From positions 2,071,501-2,135,500 of the forward strand of contig NZ_CP025473.1 of NCBI RefSeq assembly GCF_003957375.1: a stretch of 64,000 bases of DNA. The letters are read 5' to 3'. The stretch is from Enterococcus mundtii (GTDB lineage Bacteria; Bacillota; Bacilli; Lactobacillales; Enterococcaceae). How positions within the stretch are numbered: position 1 is the stretch's first letter; every line of letters begins with the position of its first letter. Below are positions 20,066-29,334 of this stretch, piece after piece. The position numbers and the translations under genes are program-made. Below the pieces are notes generated by a model. That model worked only from the letters and a program-made list of their open reading frames with translations. It did not search any database and was not told the origin of the DNA.

Positions 20066-20127
20066 AAATAAACCATCATTCATAAAAATTTGTAAAATAC
20101 AATTTTTCATGAATGATGGCTTATTTT
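20066..20127. repeat. Long inverted repeat (hairpin)
   Basis: The left arm AAATAA-A-CCATCATTCAT-A-AAAATT and the right arm form a stem of about 25 base pairs with two mismatches around a 12-base loop. A T-rich stretch follows on the plus strand, so it could be a terminator for an unseen transcript. Confidence 0.55.
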
Positions 20128-20747
20128 GTTTGGACACTTACGTTTCGACCTTAAATGATCAATTTTAGACTCCACTATTTTCAACTCAAACCTTTGTAAC
20201 AAATATTTTATCTACCTGTCTCAACATTATTAGCTACCGATCTAAACAAACAGCTATTTTTATAAACGATAGTGCAATTATTCGTGACCGTGACCCCAAC
20301 TACTCTCACTAATAATTATTTATTCAATTAAATCTATTTAGAGTAACTACGACAATATATCATTCCCACTTCTATTGAAGCTTCGATTCCCCACATACTC
20401 TTATGATCGTGTTTATCAAGAGTATTTCCCCGTTGGATTATTTCAATTGATCTTCCTTCGCCCCCTTATCTCGTTACAAGTAAAGGCATGACACAAATAA
20501 TCCATTTGATTCAATGTTTGATCTTGTTGCTATATCAATGGTTTATGGCTATTTTACGTTTTTAAATCAAGCATTTTGTTCCTTCATTGAATCGTTGATT
20601 TTCTTCGTTTAAACAATACAATAACCAACAACAGATAATAATAGATTGCTTTTCCACAATCGTTCAAATATATTGTATAACGCTTGTTTCCGTTATATTT
20701 AAATATAACTTCTGAGAACGCTCGACTTTTGTACTAACCCAAATAAA

Positions 20748-20782
20748 AAATAGATTAGGCATTTACACTACCTAATCTATCA
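20748..20782 (-). terminator. Terminator after the Mg2+ ATPase gene
   Basis: Perfect arms ATAGATTAGG and CCTAATCTAT; on the minus strand TTTTTTATTT follows. It lies about 150 bases past the ATPase stop. Confidence 0.7.
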
Positions 20783-20928
20783 GTATTTGATTATTGATGT
20801 TACTATGCAATGATTCGCAAAAATTTTATAGTATAAGTGAATCATGCAAATGATTCATGATTTTTTATTGAAATCGTATCCGAAGGATGCTCAAATCCCT
20901 CGTACTAAAGTGCAGAAAAGACTTTCTC

Positions 20929-23577
20929 TTACAATAGTTCGCCAAATTTATTGATATAGATTTTTTTCATGAATGTAACTAATCCTAAATAAGCGATAAC
21001 TGTCACGATCAACCAAATCCAATAGTTACCAGGTAATGGTAACAATCCTAGTTCTTCACCAAAATTAGTAAAGGGGAGAACAGAACCTACTAGAATACCT
21101 AATGTTGTAATTGAAAACATAATAAAAGTGGCATTACTTTGCAAGAAAGGCACTTTAGGTGTCCGTAACGCATGTAACACTAAGGTTTGCGTCCATAAAG
21201 ATTCAACAAACCAACCAGCATGGAACAATGCGATAAATAGAACTTGTTGTGAGCCAGTCAATGTATGGTAACTCCCACCAACTACTGCTGGACAAATCAC
21301 AAAGTACATCAATAGATAGGTCGTGATGTCAAAAACGGAACTCGTTGGTCCGAAGTACACCATAAATTTGCCAATACTTGATGCTTCCCATTTTTTTGGT
21401 TCATGTAAATATTCTTTATCCATTCTATCCCATGGCAAAGAGATACAAGATACATCATAAATCAAATTTAAAAATAAAATTTGTAACGGTAGCATAGGTA
21501 AAAATGGAAGGAATGTACTAGCTACCAAGACAGAAAACATATTGCCAAAGTTTGAACTAGCTGTCGCTTTGATGTATTTCATAATATTGCCGAAAGTCTC
21601 TCTACCTGACAATAATCCTTTTTCTAAAATCATCAAATCTTTTTCTAACAAGATAACATCCGCTGATTCTTTCGCAATATCTACTGCTGTATCTACTGAA
21701 ATACCGATATCTGCTACTTTCATTGCTGGTGCATCGTTGATGCCATCGCCTAAAAAGCCTACTGTGTGACCATTGTTACGTAAGGCAGTGGTTAATCGTG
21801 CTTTTTGTTGTGGATTCAATTTGACAAAGACATCATGTGCCTCAGCAACTTTTCCTAATTCCTTATCAGACATCTCAGCGATTTTCTCGCCAGTGATCAA
21901 TTCATTAATTTGTAAGCCTACTTGTCGGCAAACAGAGCGTGTGACCAACTCGTTGTCACCAGTCAATACTTTGACAGCAACACCATGATCTTTCAAAGCT
22001 TTCAAGGCTTGTTTGGTTGTTTCTTTTGGTGGATCAAGGAAAGCAAGATAGCCAATCAAGACCATTTCTGACTCATCTTTTACTGAAAATTCTCCAACCA
22101 CACTTGGATTCGTTTTTTGCGCGACACCGATCACACGCAAACCATCTTCATTCAAGTCCTTCACTTTCGCCAAAACTGTTTCTCTTTGTTCAGTAGTCAA
22201 TGGTTTGACTTCACCGCCAAGGTCGATGTATGAAGAGATACTTAACATTTCTTCGATCGCACCCTTTGTGATCATTTGCGTTTTTCCAGCTGGGTCAGCC
22301 ACCACGACACTCATTCTTCTACGTTCAAAATCAAAGGGGATCTCATCTACTTTTTGATAACGAATCTTCTCTGTATCTAACGTCTCAACTGCTTCGTCGA
22401 TAATGGCAACATCTAAAAGATTTTTTAATCCAGTTTGGTAGTAACTATTCAAGTACGCATGGCGCAATACTCGGTCATTTTCTTTTCCTTCACAATCCAT
22501 GTGATATTCTAAAATAATCTTATCTTGAGTCAATGTACCTGTTTTGTCTGTACAAAGGACATCGATCGCACCAAAATTTTGAATGGCGTTCAAATTTTTG
22601 ATGACTGTTCCTTTTTTCGCCATAGCACTGGCACCTTTGACCAGATTTGTTGTAACGATCATCGGTAGCATTTCTGGCGTTAATCCAACAGCGACTGATA
22701 AGCCAAACAAGAATGCTTCTAACCAATCACCTTTTGTGAATCCATTGATAACGATCACAGTTGGTGCCATCAATGCCATAAATTTGATTAACAACATTGA
22801 TGTTTTTTGGATGCCTAATTCAAAGCTTGTTTTTACAGGTTTTTGTGACAAGTTTTGTGCCACATGTCCAAACATCGTGTCATTTCCAACAGAGATGATG
22901 ATACCTTCTGCACTACCACTAATCACATTACTTCCCATGAATGCAATATTTTCATAACTCGTTTCACTTTGTGTTCTTCCAGAGCACACAGTTGCATGCT
23001 TTTCAACAGGATAGCTTTCACCCGTTAATGCCGCTTGTGAGATAAATAAATCTTTGGCAGAGAGCAACCGCATGTCTGCTGGGATCATATCACCAGCTGA
23101 CAAACGAACTTGATCGCCACAAACGATCTCTTCCATAGGAATTTCTTTGTATCCACCATCTCGTTTTACGGCAGCTGTTACTTTCACCAATGATTTCAAC
23201 TTTTCAGCAGCTTGGTTCGAACGTACGGATTGGATCAAGGTCATCGTGCCACTGACTAACACCATGGCAAAAATAATGATTACACCAAACAAATCTTTAT
23301 CTGCTGGAGCAGCTAATAGATACTCGGTGATAAAAGAAATAATTCCTAAAGCAATCAATACTAATGTAAAAGGGGTGATAAACGCCTTGATCACTTCCAC
23401 AATAAACGGCGTTTTCTTTCCATATGAAATACTGTTATTTCCATAAGCTTCTCTTAAATTTTCAACTTGTTCTGAAGACAAGCCTTTTTGTGTTGTTTGA
23501 AATAAGTCAAATAACTGTTGCTTATTTTTACTAGCAAAACCAGCGTAGACTTGTTTTGTTTCTTTCTTTTTTTCCAT
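20929..23577 (-). CDS. mgtA: P-type Mg2+-importing ATPase (MgtA/MgtB type)
   Basis: 882 aa from the ATG at 23577, which has AAAGGAGG 8 bases upstream. Motifs: TGES of the actuator domain ([11 protein letters not shown]), phosphorylation site [17 protein letters not shown] after helix M4, [11 protein letters not shown] hinge, and a C-terminal membrane bundle. Length and order fit type IIIB Mg2+ importers. The gene sits behind an M-box Mg2+ riboswitch, which supports the substrate. Confidence 0.95.
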   Translation of the reverse strand: MEKKKETKQVYAGFASKNKQQLFDLFQTTQKGLSSEQVENLREAYGNNSISYGKKTPFIVEVIKAFITPFTLVLIALGIISFITEYLLAAPADKDLFGVIIIFAMVLVSGTMTLIQSVRSNQAAEKLKSLVKVTAAVKRDGGYKEIPMEEIVCGDQVRLSAGDMIPADMRLLSAKDLFISQAALTGESYPVEKHATVCSGRTQSETSYENIAFMGSNVISGSAEGIIISVGNDTMFGHVAQNLSQKPVKTSFELGIQKTSMLLIKFMALMAPTVIVINGFTKGDWLEAFLFGLSVAVGLTPEMLPMIVTTNLVKGASAMAKKGTVIKNLNAIQNFGAIDVLCTDKTGTLTQDKIILEYHMDCEGKENDRVLRHAYLNSYYQTGLKNLLDVAIIDEAVETLDTEKIRYQKVDEIPFDFERRRMSVVVADPAGKTQMITKGAIEEMLSISSYIDLGGEVKPLTTEQRETVLAKVKDLNEDGLRVIGVAQKTNPSVVGEFSVKDESEMVLIGYLAFLDPPKETTKQALKALKDHGVAVKVLTGDNELVTRSVCRQVGLQINELITGEKIAEMSDKELGKVAEAHDVFVKLNPQQKARLTTALRNNGHTVGFLGDGINDAPAMKVADIGISVDTAVDIAKESADVILLEKDLMILEKGLLSGRETFGNIMKYIKATASSNFGNMFSVLVASTFLPFLPMLPLQILFLNLIYDVSCISLPWDRMDKEYLHEPKKWEASSIGKFMVYFGPTSSVFDITTYLLMYFVICPAVVGGSYHTLTGSQQVLFIALFHAGWFVESLWTQTLVLHALRTPKVPFLQSNATFIMFSITTLGILVGSVLPFTNFGEELGLLPLPGNYWIWLIVTVIAYLGLVTFMKKIYINKFGELL

Positions 23578-23641
23578 CTCATGTTCCTCCTTTGATCTTA
23601 CCAAACACACACTGATATCTGCTGTGCGCTTGATCGTTTAT

Positions 23642-23743
23642 CTAATCAACGGAGACAGAGTGTTTCAAAGGCGCTGAGAACAGATAGATAATAGTCTCAA
23701 CATACCAACGCTTTGTCTCCTTGTACACCGGACTTTCATCCAT
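23642..23743 (-). CDS. 33-aa leader ORF between M-box and mgtA
   Basis: ATG at 23743 with AAAGGAG 10 bases upstream, and TAG at 23642-23644. The peptide begins MDESPVYKETKRWYV and has a mildly hydrophobic middle. Within the ORF, GGAGACA can pair with a later TGTCTCC, so its translation would open or close a hairpin. Enteric mgtA genes have leader peptides (MgtL), but there is no sequence similarity; a role here is inference. Confidence 0.45.
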   Translation of the reverse strand: MDESPVYKETKRWYVETIIYLFSAPLKHSVSVD

Positions 23744-23865
23744 TTGTTCTCATCTCCTTTCGTTTACTTAAATTACTTTCTTGGCCGACTACTGGATACT
23801 TCAACTTCCCAACTTGATCACCCTCTAACACCTTTTTATTTGAAAAAACAGATCGGTGAGAAACA

Positions 23866-24090
23866 AAAAACCTTTCGCCAAAACTCAGCGAAAGGTCAAA
23901 AAAGTGCACAAAAAAAAGCATGGATGATCTACTCGTTGAGTTTTGGCACTATACAACGTAAAAAGCAAAAGAGCTTTTAGCTACCTTATGAAAAGCCTTA
24001 TCTCGACAATTCCTGTTCTACCCATTGGCGTCTCTCGACATTTTTGGGCAGTAGCCTATGTTTGTATAGGAGCCTCACCTAACAAATCTT
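23866..24090 (-). promoter_or_regulatory. M-box (ykoK) Mg2+ riboswitch with terminator
   Basis: On the minus strand from 24088: GTTAGGTGAGGCTCC, then GCTACTGCCC, ATGTCGAGAGACGCCAATGG and CAGGAAT, the hallmark M-box core. The terminator is ACCTTTCGC with GCGAAAGGT and a T-run (23865-23897). CCAAAACTCA (minus, 23958-23947) can pair with the terminator loop TGAGTTTTGG (23887-23878), giving a clear antiterminator alternative. High Mg2+ should stop transcription before mgtA. Confidence 0.93.
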
Positions 24091-24109
24091 ATTCAGTTTT
24101 TCCTCACCT

Positions 24110-24138
24110 AATGTAACAACTATTGGCTGGAATGTCAA
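24110..24138 (-). promoter_or_regulatory. Promoter of the mgtA leader
   Basis: TTGACA (24138-24133), 17-base spacer, TACATT (24115-24110), upstream of the M-box. Confidence 0.65.
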
Positions 24139-24176
24139 ACACATTTTCAAAAAAATTGAAACTATATGGGATTCGT

Positions 24177-24205
24177 TTGTCATGTTTTCTTTCTCTAGGT
24201 ATAAT
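24177..24205 (+). promoter_or_regulatory. Promoter of ndk
   Basis: TTGTCA (24177-24182), 17-base spacer, TATAAT (24200-24205), about 30 bases before the ndk start. Confidence 0.75.
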
Positions 24206-24236
24206 GAACTTATCACAACAGATCGGAGTGAAGGAT

Positions 24237-24671
24237 ATGGAACGTACACTTGTTATTATCAAACCTGATGGGGTAAGACGTCATTTGATTGGCCGAATCA
24301 TCCAGCGTTTTGAAGAAAAAGGATTCGCAATCGCTGAAATGAAATTCGCGACGATGACTGAAAAACTAGCAAAAGAACACTATCAACATCTATCTAATCG
24401 AAGCTTTTTCGATGACTTGATCGACTATATGACTTCTGGTCCAGTCGTCTATCTGGTATTAACAGGTGAAGATGTGATCGATCTCGTACGCAAAATGGTC
24501 GGTGCAACAAAAGCAGCGGATGCTGTTCCTGGGACGATCCGAGGCGATTTTGCCTTACCTGGTACAGAAAATATCATTCACGCTTCGGATTCACGAGATG
24601 CAGCCAATACTGAGATCACACGTTTCTTTCCGCCATTCGATACAAAGAAAGTAGAAGCTGCGAAAAAATGA
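24237..24671 (+). CDS. ndk: Nucleoside diphosphate kinase
   Basis: 144 aa. The ATG at 24237 is chosen because GGAGTGAAGG precedes it and residues ERTLVIIKPDGVRR match the family N-terminus; an upstream in-frame ATG at 24123 lies before the promoter. The active-site His115 is in NIIHASDS, followed by EITRFFP. It transfers the gamma-phosphate among nucleotides and balances NTP and dNTP pools. A single-gene unit. Confidence 0.96.
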   Translation: MERTLVIIKPDGVRRHLIGRIIQRFEEKGFAIAEMKFATMTEKLAKEHYQHLSNRSFFDDLIDYMTSGPVVYLVLTGEDVIDLVRKMVGATKAADAVPGTIRGDFALPGTENIIHASDSRDAANTEITRFFPPFDTKKVEAAKK

Positions 24672-24727
24672 TTTTTTTGCTCACTGACTTTTTGAGTGCA
24701 TAAATTTTTGATTATCTTATTGATCTG

Positions 24728-24806
24728 CCAGTCCTTCGGTTCGAGGTCATGCTCCACACGTTTAGTGAGAGGATTGACTCAATACTAGAGGGACTGGTTT
24801 TCCTTT
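24728..24806 (+). terminator. Possible terminator after ndk
   Basis: CCAGTCC (24728-24734) can pair with GGACTGG (24791-24797), followed by TTTTCCTTTTG. The loop is long, so support is moderate. Confidence 0.4.
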
Positions 24807-24850
24807 TGTATTAAGTCAATGCCCACTAAATAGCCGCTTTCACCAAATCT

Positions 24851-25717
24851 CTAGCGTTGTGCTTGGATAGACAATAGTTTTTCTTCTAATTCATCTCGCT
24901 CTTCTTTACCTAAGGTATACTCGATCACTGCAAATAGTGTCTCAAACTCCTCTTTTTTGATGGGTTCCCCTAATGCTGTGGCGATCAATCGACGATAATA
25001 ATCGGACATCAAACTCTCGTAAATGACTGCTGTCTTTGATTTCAAACCTAAACAACGATACATATCTTCATTGATGCTTCGTGCTTTTTTATATCTTCTT
25101 TTGTCGATATAATAGACAGTCAAATTCTTTAAAAAAAGAAACAAACACTGGTCATAACCTGACTTCATTGCTTTACGCATTCTTTTTTTAATTTTCAAAT
25201 AATTGTTTTCGATAAAGGAATCGCTGAAAATAAAGGGGAACTCTGCTAATAAGTCTAGTTCATATCGGCCAAATTCTTTCAATTTCATAAAGTAATCTTC
25301 GATCATTCGTATCTCATATCCCAAAAATTCCAATTGGATATCTGGCTTCACACTTGATTTCCAATACATATGTATATTCAGTACGAGATAGTAAAGATCA
25401 GCCGTTCGCTTAAATTGCTTGCGATTGTCGGCGATTTCTTTGTAGGGATCAAAATCATCCTCCTGAACTTTATTCAAAAGATTACGTGTTTTTCTCGTTT
25501 TCCGTGGTTCTTCCACTTGATTTCGTAGCGATTCGTATTCAGTAAGTGTGATATTCAACCGATCAAGGAATGCCATCAGTGTTAAAAAAGAAATTTTTTT
25601 GATCGTACGATTCTCGATCCCCACAAGCGAAGTTTTTGAACAGATCCCCTCTGCTAATTGTGACTGTGTCAACTTGCGACTTACCCGTAATTTTTTGATC
25701 AATTCTCCATCGTGCAT
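24851..25717 (-). CDS. Rgg/XRE-type transcriptional regulator
   Basis: 288 aa with AAAGGAGG before the ATG. N-terminal HTH at about 5-60 (LRVSRKLTQSQLAEGICSKT, then LVGIENRTIKK). The rest is helical, with repeated Tyr/Leu-rich hairpins like the TPR part of Rgg/GadR/MutR regulators. Such proteins often sense short secreted peptides. I see no peptide gene next to it; adjacent DNA holds only repeats. Confidence 0.75.
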   Translation of the reverse strand: MHDGELIKKLRVSRKLTQSQLAEGICSKTSLVGIENRTIKKISFLTLMAFLDRLNITLTEYESLRNQVEEPRKTRKTRNLLNKVQEDDFDPYKEIADNRKQFKRTADLYYLVLNIHMYWKSSVKPDIQLEFLGYEIRMIEDYFMKLKEFGRYELDLLAEFPFIFSDSFIENNYLKIKKRMRKAMKSGYDQCLFLFLKNLTVYYIDKRRYKKARSINEDMYRCLGLKSKTAVIYESLMSDYYRRLIATALGEPIKKEEFETLFAVIEYTLGKEERDELEEKLLSIQAQR

Positions 25718-25863
25718 AATATGCCTCCTTTAGTGTGTGCATTTTCCAATAAGATCCTCTTCGTCAGAACAACAATCGAAAAAGAGAAATAACTATCGAA
25801 ATATTTATTGCATTCACTAATTAAGTACGCATAAATAAAAAAAATATTTGAAGAACAATAAAA

Positions 25864-25903
25864 AAACTTCTAAAAAATGAAATTACAACTTTTTTAGAAG
25901 TTT
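25864..25903. terminator. Perfect hairpin, probable terminator
   Basis: Arms AAACTTCTAAAAAA (25864-25877) and TTTTTTAGAAGTTT (25890-25903). It ends the non-coding block downstream of the LTA synthase gene. Confidence 0.6.
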
Positions 25904-25908
25904 AGTAA

Positions 25909-26027
25909 GGTTGTGAAAGAAGCGCTTTGACCTGAACAGCAAACTGAAAAAACAGAAAATAGCTCCCCATATTTTTTGATTTTTCAGTTTAGTGTTGAAG
26001 GTCAGCTACTTGAACACCGTTGATCAA
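25909..26027 (+). repeat. R-family hairpin repeat, unit A1
   Basis: 119 bases beginning GGTTGTGAAAGAAGC and ending TTGAACACCGTTGATCAA. The inside folds: AAACTGAAAAA pairs with TTTTTCAGTTT around a tip carrying AAAATAG. Ends match units A2, B1 and B2 while the stem sequence differs. Confidence 0.8.
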
Positions 26028-26147
26028 GGTTGTGAGAAAGCCGTTCAGCTCCGAATATTAAGACGAAACTTGAGAAAATAGCTTTCTATGTTTTTTCAAG
26101 TTTTGACTTAATATTGAAGGAACTGGCTTTCGAACACCGTTTATCAT
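26028..26147 (+). repeat. R-family hairpin repeat, unit A2 (tandem with A1)
   Basis: 120 bases, starts GGTTGTGAGAAAGCCGTTCAG and ends GAACACCGTTTATCA. The stem has AATATTAAG and ACTTGAGAAAA pairing with their complements. A further 5' half-unit starts at 26149 (GGTTGTGAAAGAAGCC). Confidence 0.8.
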
Positions 26148-26202
26148 CGGTTGTGAAAGAAGCCTTCAGCTAGCTTGCTCCTTCACCGACATCTAGCCAT
26201 GT

Positions 26203-28290
26203 TTATGGTTTGTCCGCCAATTCATCCTCTACAGGGTATAGATTGGTTGTTGTTTGATCATGATTTTTAGAATAGACACTTGTTGAGGCTGCACCTTTGT
26301 CTTTTTCAATTTGTTGATTCCGTTGTACTTGATTCTTATAGTCATACTTTGCAGGGTCGATCGTCGTAAATCCATTTGGCACATAGAATCGCAAGAGATT
26401 TTCTTGATTGAGTTTATCAGAAAGACTCAAAGCTGTTTTTACCTGATTTTGTTCTTGTGCGACTTTTTGTTCCGCTGCTTGGTTTTCTTCAAGTAATGCC
26501 CCTGTTTTTGTATCATAGATTTTTCCACCTAGTACGGTGTAATCCGGCGCGACAAAATTCCCATTTCTAAATGCCACGACTTGATCATGTTGAGGTGAAA
26601 GTAAATCTGTACCAAAATGGATATAATTTTTGTCCTCGATTCCTAATAAATGGAGTAACGTTGGTAAAACATCGATTTCACCACCATACTCATGTTTGAC
26701 TGTTCCTTTTGTATAACCTGGGATATGGAACATCAGTGGTACTCTTTGCATCTGTGCGTTGTCAAAATCGCCCCATGTTTCTGGATCTTTTCCTAGTGCT
26801 GAAGCAAGGTCTTTATTGTCTGTATTTGAGATACCAAAATGATCCCCGTAAATCACGAACATCGAATGGTCATAAATCCCAGAAGCTTTCAAATAAGTAA
26901 AAAACTGTTTGAGAGACTGGTCTAAATAATGGGCCGTTCGCACATAATTATCAACGGTACTATTTCCTGTATTCAGCGAAGGAAAATCAAAGTTTTTGTC
27001 ATCTGTATAATAAGGTGTGTGATTCGTGACAGAAAGAAACTTCGCATAAAATGGTTGTTGCAAATGTTCGAGATAATTTGCGGATTCTCGAAATAGATTT
27101 TTATCTAAAATACCATAGCCAAGCATCTCATCTGATTCATCGAAATATGAGCGATCAAAGAAATTATCATACCCTAGATTTTTGTATACATGATCACGAT
27201 TCCAGAAACTACCGACATTCCCATGAAAAACCGCACTGGTATAGCCTTGTGTCTGATCCAAGATGGCTGGAGCAGCTTGGAACACATTATCTGAACCTAA
27301 TTCTGTAAACAACGAACCTTGAGGCAACCCAAACGTCCCGGTTTCCAACATGTTCTCAGCATCACTGGTTTTCCCTTGCCCAACTTCATGGAAAAAGTTA
27401 TCAAAACTGATTGTTCCCTGATTGGTAAAGAGACTATTTAAAAAAGGAGTGACTTCTTGTCCATCTACTTTCATATTGATCAAAAATTGTTGAAAACTTT
27501 CCAAATGCAATACGATCACATTTCTCCCTTTTGCAAGTCCAAACATCTCTGGATCAGGAGCAGCGTAATGAGATTTTGTATAATCGAGGACTTCATCTAA
27601 GCCATTGCTACTTGCATGCGCTCTAACACTACTAGTAATCCCTGTTTTTATCCCATCATAGATCGTATAGGCATCAAGTCCAAGATATTTGACAATATAA
27701 GAACGATCGAATGTCCGTTGCAATAATTGAGGGCGATTCGCCTCACTCATTGCCAGATTCCCAGAGAAGATCAAAGCAGACAAACAAGTCACCGCAATCG
27801 CCACCGGCTTACGTACTGCAGGAGCTTTCAATGGTACCTTTTTTATAAATACGCGAATCAGCAGAAAAGCAAAGACGGCGATATCGATCCAATAAAGGAT
27901 ATCATGAGGCTTCATCAAAGAAAAAGAGCTACCAGATAATCCTTGGGAAACCTTGGAGAAACCTAGTGCTGATTTAACGGTAATGAAATCTGTGAACTCA
28001 CGATAGAAAATAATATTCAAATATAGCAATAACGTATTTAAAAAATCGATGATAAATAAAACGATCAAACTTGTTCTGACTTTCTTAAAATACAAAGAAA
28101 TACCAAAAAATAATAGCGTTGTCGCTATTGGATTGATCCATAAAATAAACGTTTGGATGCTTCCTTCTACGCCTAAAGAAAAATCAGTATAGTAGGCAAA
28201 AATCGTTTTCATCCAAAAGAAAAAGCCAGCAATCAAAACGATGAGTACTTGATGTTGGCCAATTTTTTTTAGTTGTGTCAAAGTCACCAC
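26203..28290 (-). CDS. ltaS: Lipoteichoic acid synthase-family protein
   Basis: 695 aa, GTG start. Five membrane segments in the first 190 residues, then an extracellular sulfatase-fold domain. The catalytic Thr lies in GQGKTSDAENM; metal ligands include the Glu in LHLESFQ and the Asp-His in IYGDHFGISN. It polymerises glycerol phosphate from phosphatidylglycerol on the outer membrane face, or primes LTA; which paralogue this is cannot be told. A Lys/Asp-rich disordered tail follows. Confidence 0.92.
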   Translation of the reverse strand: MVTLTQLKKIGQHQVLIVLIAGFFFWMKTIFAYYTDFSLGVEGSIQTFILWINPIATTLLFFGISLYFKKVRTSLIVLFIIDFLNTLLLYLNIIFYREFTDFITVKSALGFSKVSQGLSGSSFSLMKPHDILYWIDIAVFAFLLIRVFIKKVPLKAPAVRKPVAIAVTCLSALIFSGNLAMSEANRPQLLQRTFDRSYIVKYLGLDAYTIYDGIKTGITSSVRAHASSNGLDEVLDYTKSHYAAPDPEMFGLAKGRNVIVLHLESFQQFLINMKVDGQEVTPFLNSLFTNQGTISFDNFFHEVGQGKTSDAENMLETGTFGLPQGSLFTELGSDNVFQAAPAILDQTQGYTSAVFHGNVGSFWNRDHVYKNLGYDNFFDRSYFDESDEMLGYGILDKNLFRESANYLEHLQQPFYAKFLSVTNHTPYYTDDKNFDFPSLNTGNSTVDNYVRTAHYLDQSLKQFFTYLKASGIYDHSMFVIYGDHFGISNTDNKDLASALGKDPETWGDFDNAQMQRVPLMFHIPGYTKGTVKHEYGGEIDVLPTLLHLLGIEDKNYIHFGTDLLSPQHDQVVAFRNGNFVAPDYTVLGGKIYDTKTGALLEENQAAEQKVAQEQNQVKTALSLSDKLNQENLLRFYVPNGFTTIDPAKYDYKNQVQRNQQIEKDKGAASTSVYSKNHDQTTTNLYPVEDELADKP

Positions 28291-28417
28291 TTCTCTCTAA
28301 ATTATTGTTCCTGTCTATTTTGCTCCTAAACATTTAGTTTTTGCTAAAAAAATCTGTTTTTTTACTCTTTTTTATAAATTAATCACTGGTGTTCTATAGT
28401 TGCTTTTCTACTTTCTG

Positions 28418-28500
28418 GAAAGTAACTACTTCGAAAATAAGACGGAATCTAGGCAAATTGTCTTAATTTGCCTAGATTCCGTCTTATTGATCAGAGTTGA
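28418..28500. repeat. C-family hairpin repeat, copy C5 (partial)
   Basis: The box GGAAAGTAACTACTTCGAAA matches the outer box of copies C1-C4, then a perfect 24-base-pair stem (28436-28459 with 28465-28488) around GTCTT. It lies downstream of the following minus-strand gene. Confidence 0.7.
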
Positions 28501-28593
28501 ACATTTCTTGCGCCAACTCTTCAACGAGCTGATCTCAGTATTTTTACGTTAGAAAATGTGAACTTTTTTCACTTGTTTATGCGCTTGTCGCTG

Positions 28594-29142
28594 TTACGGT
28601 CCAGTTACTACACTAGAATTAGTCGTATTGGACGTCTCTTCGGATGAAGAGGCGGTGGTTTCAGTTATTTCTTGGATTTCTTCTGTCGTTTTCCGCCATT
28701 CAGTCAAGCGTTGATTGACCATCTCTGGGTCTACTTTGTCAGAATAACTAGAAGATACCTTTCCATTTTTTAATCGTGCGACTTTCTCTTTATCTTCGGT
28801 CAAAAGCAGCACGCTCAAGTGCTTGTCCCCGTGTTGGACTTGCCTGATTGAAATGGCACTTAATACATCATTCACATTGATGAATTGATTTTTTTCCTTG
28901 TCTTTTGGCAGATAAATCTCTAGTTCTCCCTTTTCGTAGTTCGCTACAACTTCGTAGTCCGCCCACCAATAGGTTGAAAATTCTTTTTTGAATTCATCTA
29001 CTGAAGCTTTATTTGCAATGGTTGTTTCTGGTTCTTTGTGCGCAAGATCAGCGGTCATTTTACCAGAAAATACTGCGGATAACATAAGTATTATAAAAAA
29101 GCCAATTAACCAAAAGAGAAGAAAAGGCCTTTTTTTTCGCAT
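28594..29142 (-). CDS. Membrane-anchored extracellular protein of unknown function
   Basis: 182 aa from the ATG at 29142 (GGAAGAAGG upstream); a longer frame starts at 29160. One N-terminal membrane helix (about residues 6-26), then a soluble part containing STYWWADYEVV, and a Ser/Thr-rich C-terminal tail (ETTASSSEETSNTTNSS). No known domain recognised. It lies just upstream of the LTA synthase gene on the same strand, separated by a C-family hairpin. Confidence 0.65.
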   Translation of the reverse strand: MRKKRPFLLFWLIGFFIILMLSAVFSGKMTADLAHKEPETTIANKASVDEFKKEFSTYWWADYEVVANYEKGELEIYLPKDKEKNQFINVNDVLSAISIRQVQHGDKHLSVLLLTEDKEKVARLKNGKVSSSYSDKVDPEMVNQRLTEWRKTTEEIQEITETTASSSEETSNTTNSSVVTGP

Positions 29143-29263
29143 ACCTTCTTCCACTCCCATTCAAATTTACCTATTCTATTATATACAAAAAATGAAACTT
29201 TAAGCGAAGAAATTAAAGAAAAAGATAAAAAATAACACATACCGATGATGTATAAAAGTGAAA

Positions 29264-29299
29264 ATCCCGAGATCATCGTGCATCTCGGGATCATTTTTT
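29264..29299. terminator. Terminator after the GH1 gene
   Basis: Perfect arms ATCCCGAGAT and ATCTCGGGAT with T-rich flanks on both strands. Confidence 0.8.
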
Positions 29300-29334
29300 A
29301 AATTAAAAAATTTCAAAAAAGAACAAATTTCTAA

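Larger units (their letters stand above)
19581..20928. other. Long non-coding interval with inverted repeats
   Basis: About 1.35 kb, very AT-rich, without a convincing gene on either strand. It must hold the promoter of the surface operon near 19,600-19,700. A long imperfect inverted repeat lies at 20066-20127 and a terminator at 20750-20780. The rest shows nothing I can assign. Confidence 0.6.

Noticed and set aside
24123-24236. N-terminal extension of ndk from the ATG at 24123
   Set aside because: The promoter (24177-24205) lies inside it and the family N-terminus starts at 24237.
25909-26190. Possible CRISPR array
   Set aside because: Units are about 119 bases with internal hairpins and only two to three copies; no short direct repeats with unique spacers and no cas genes.
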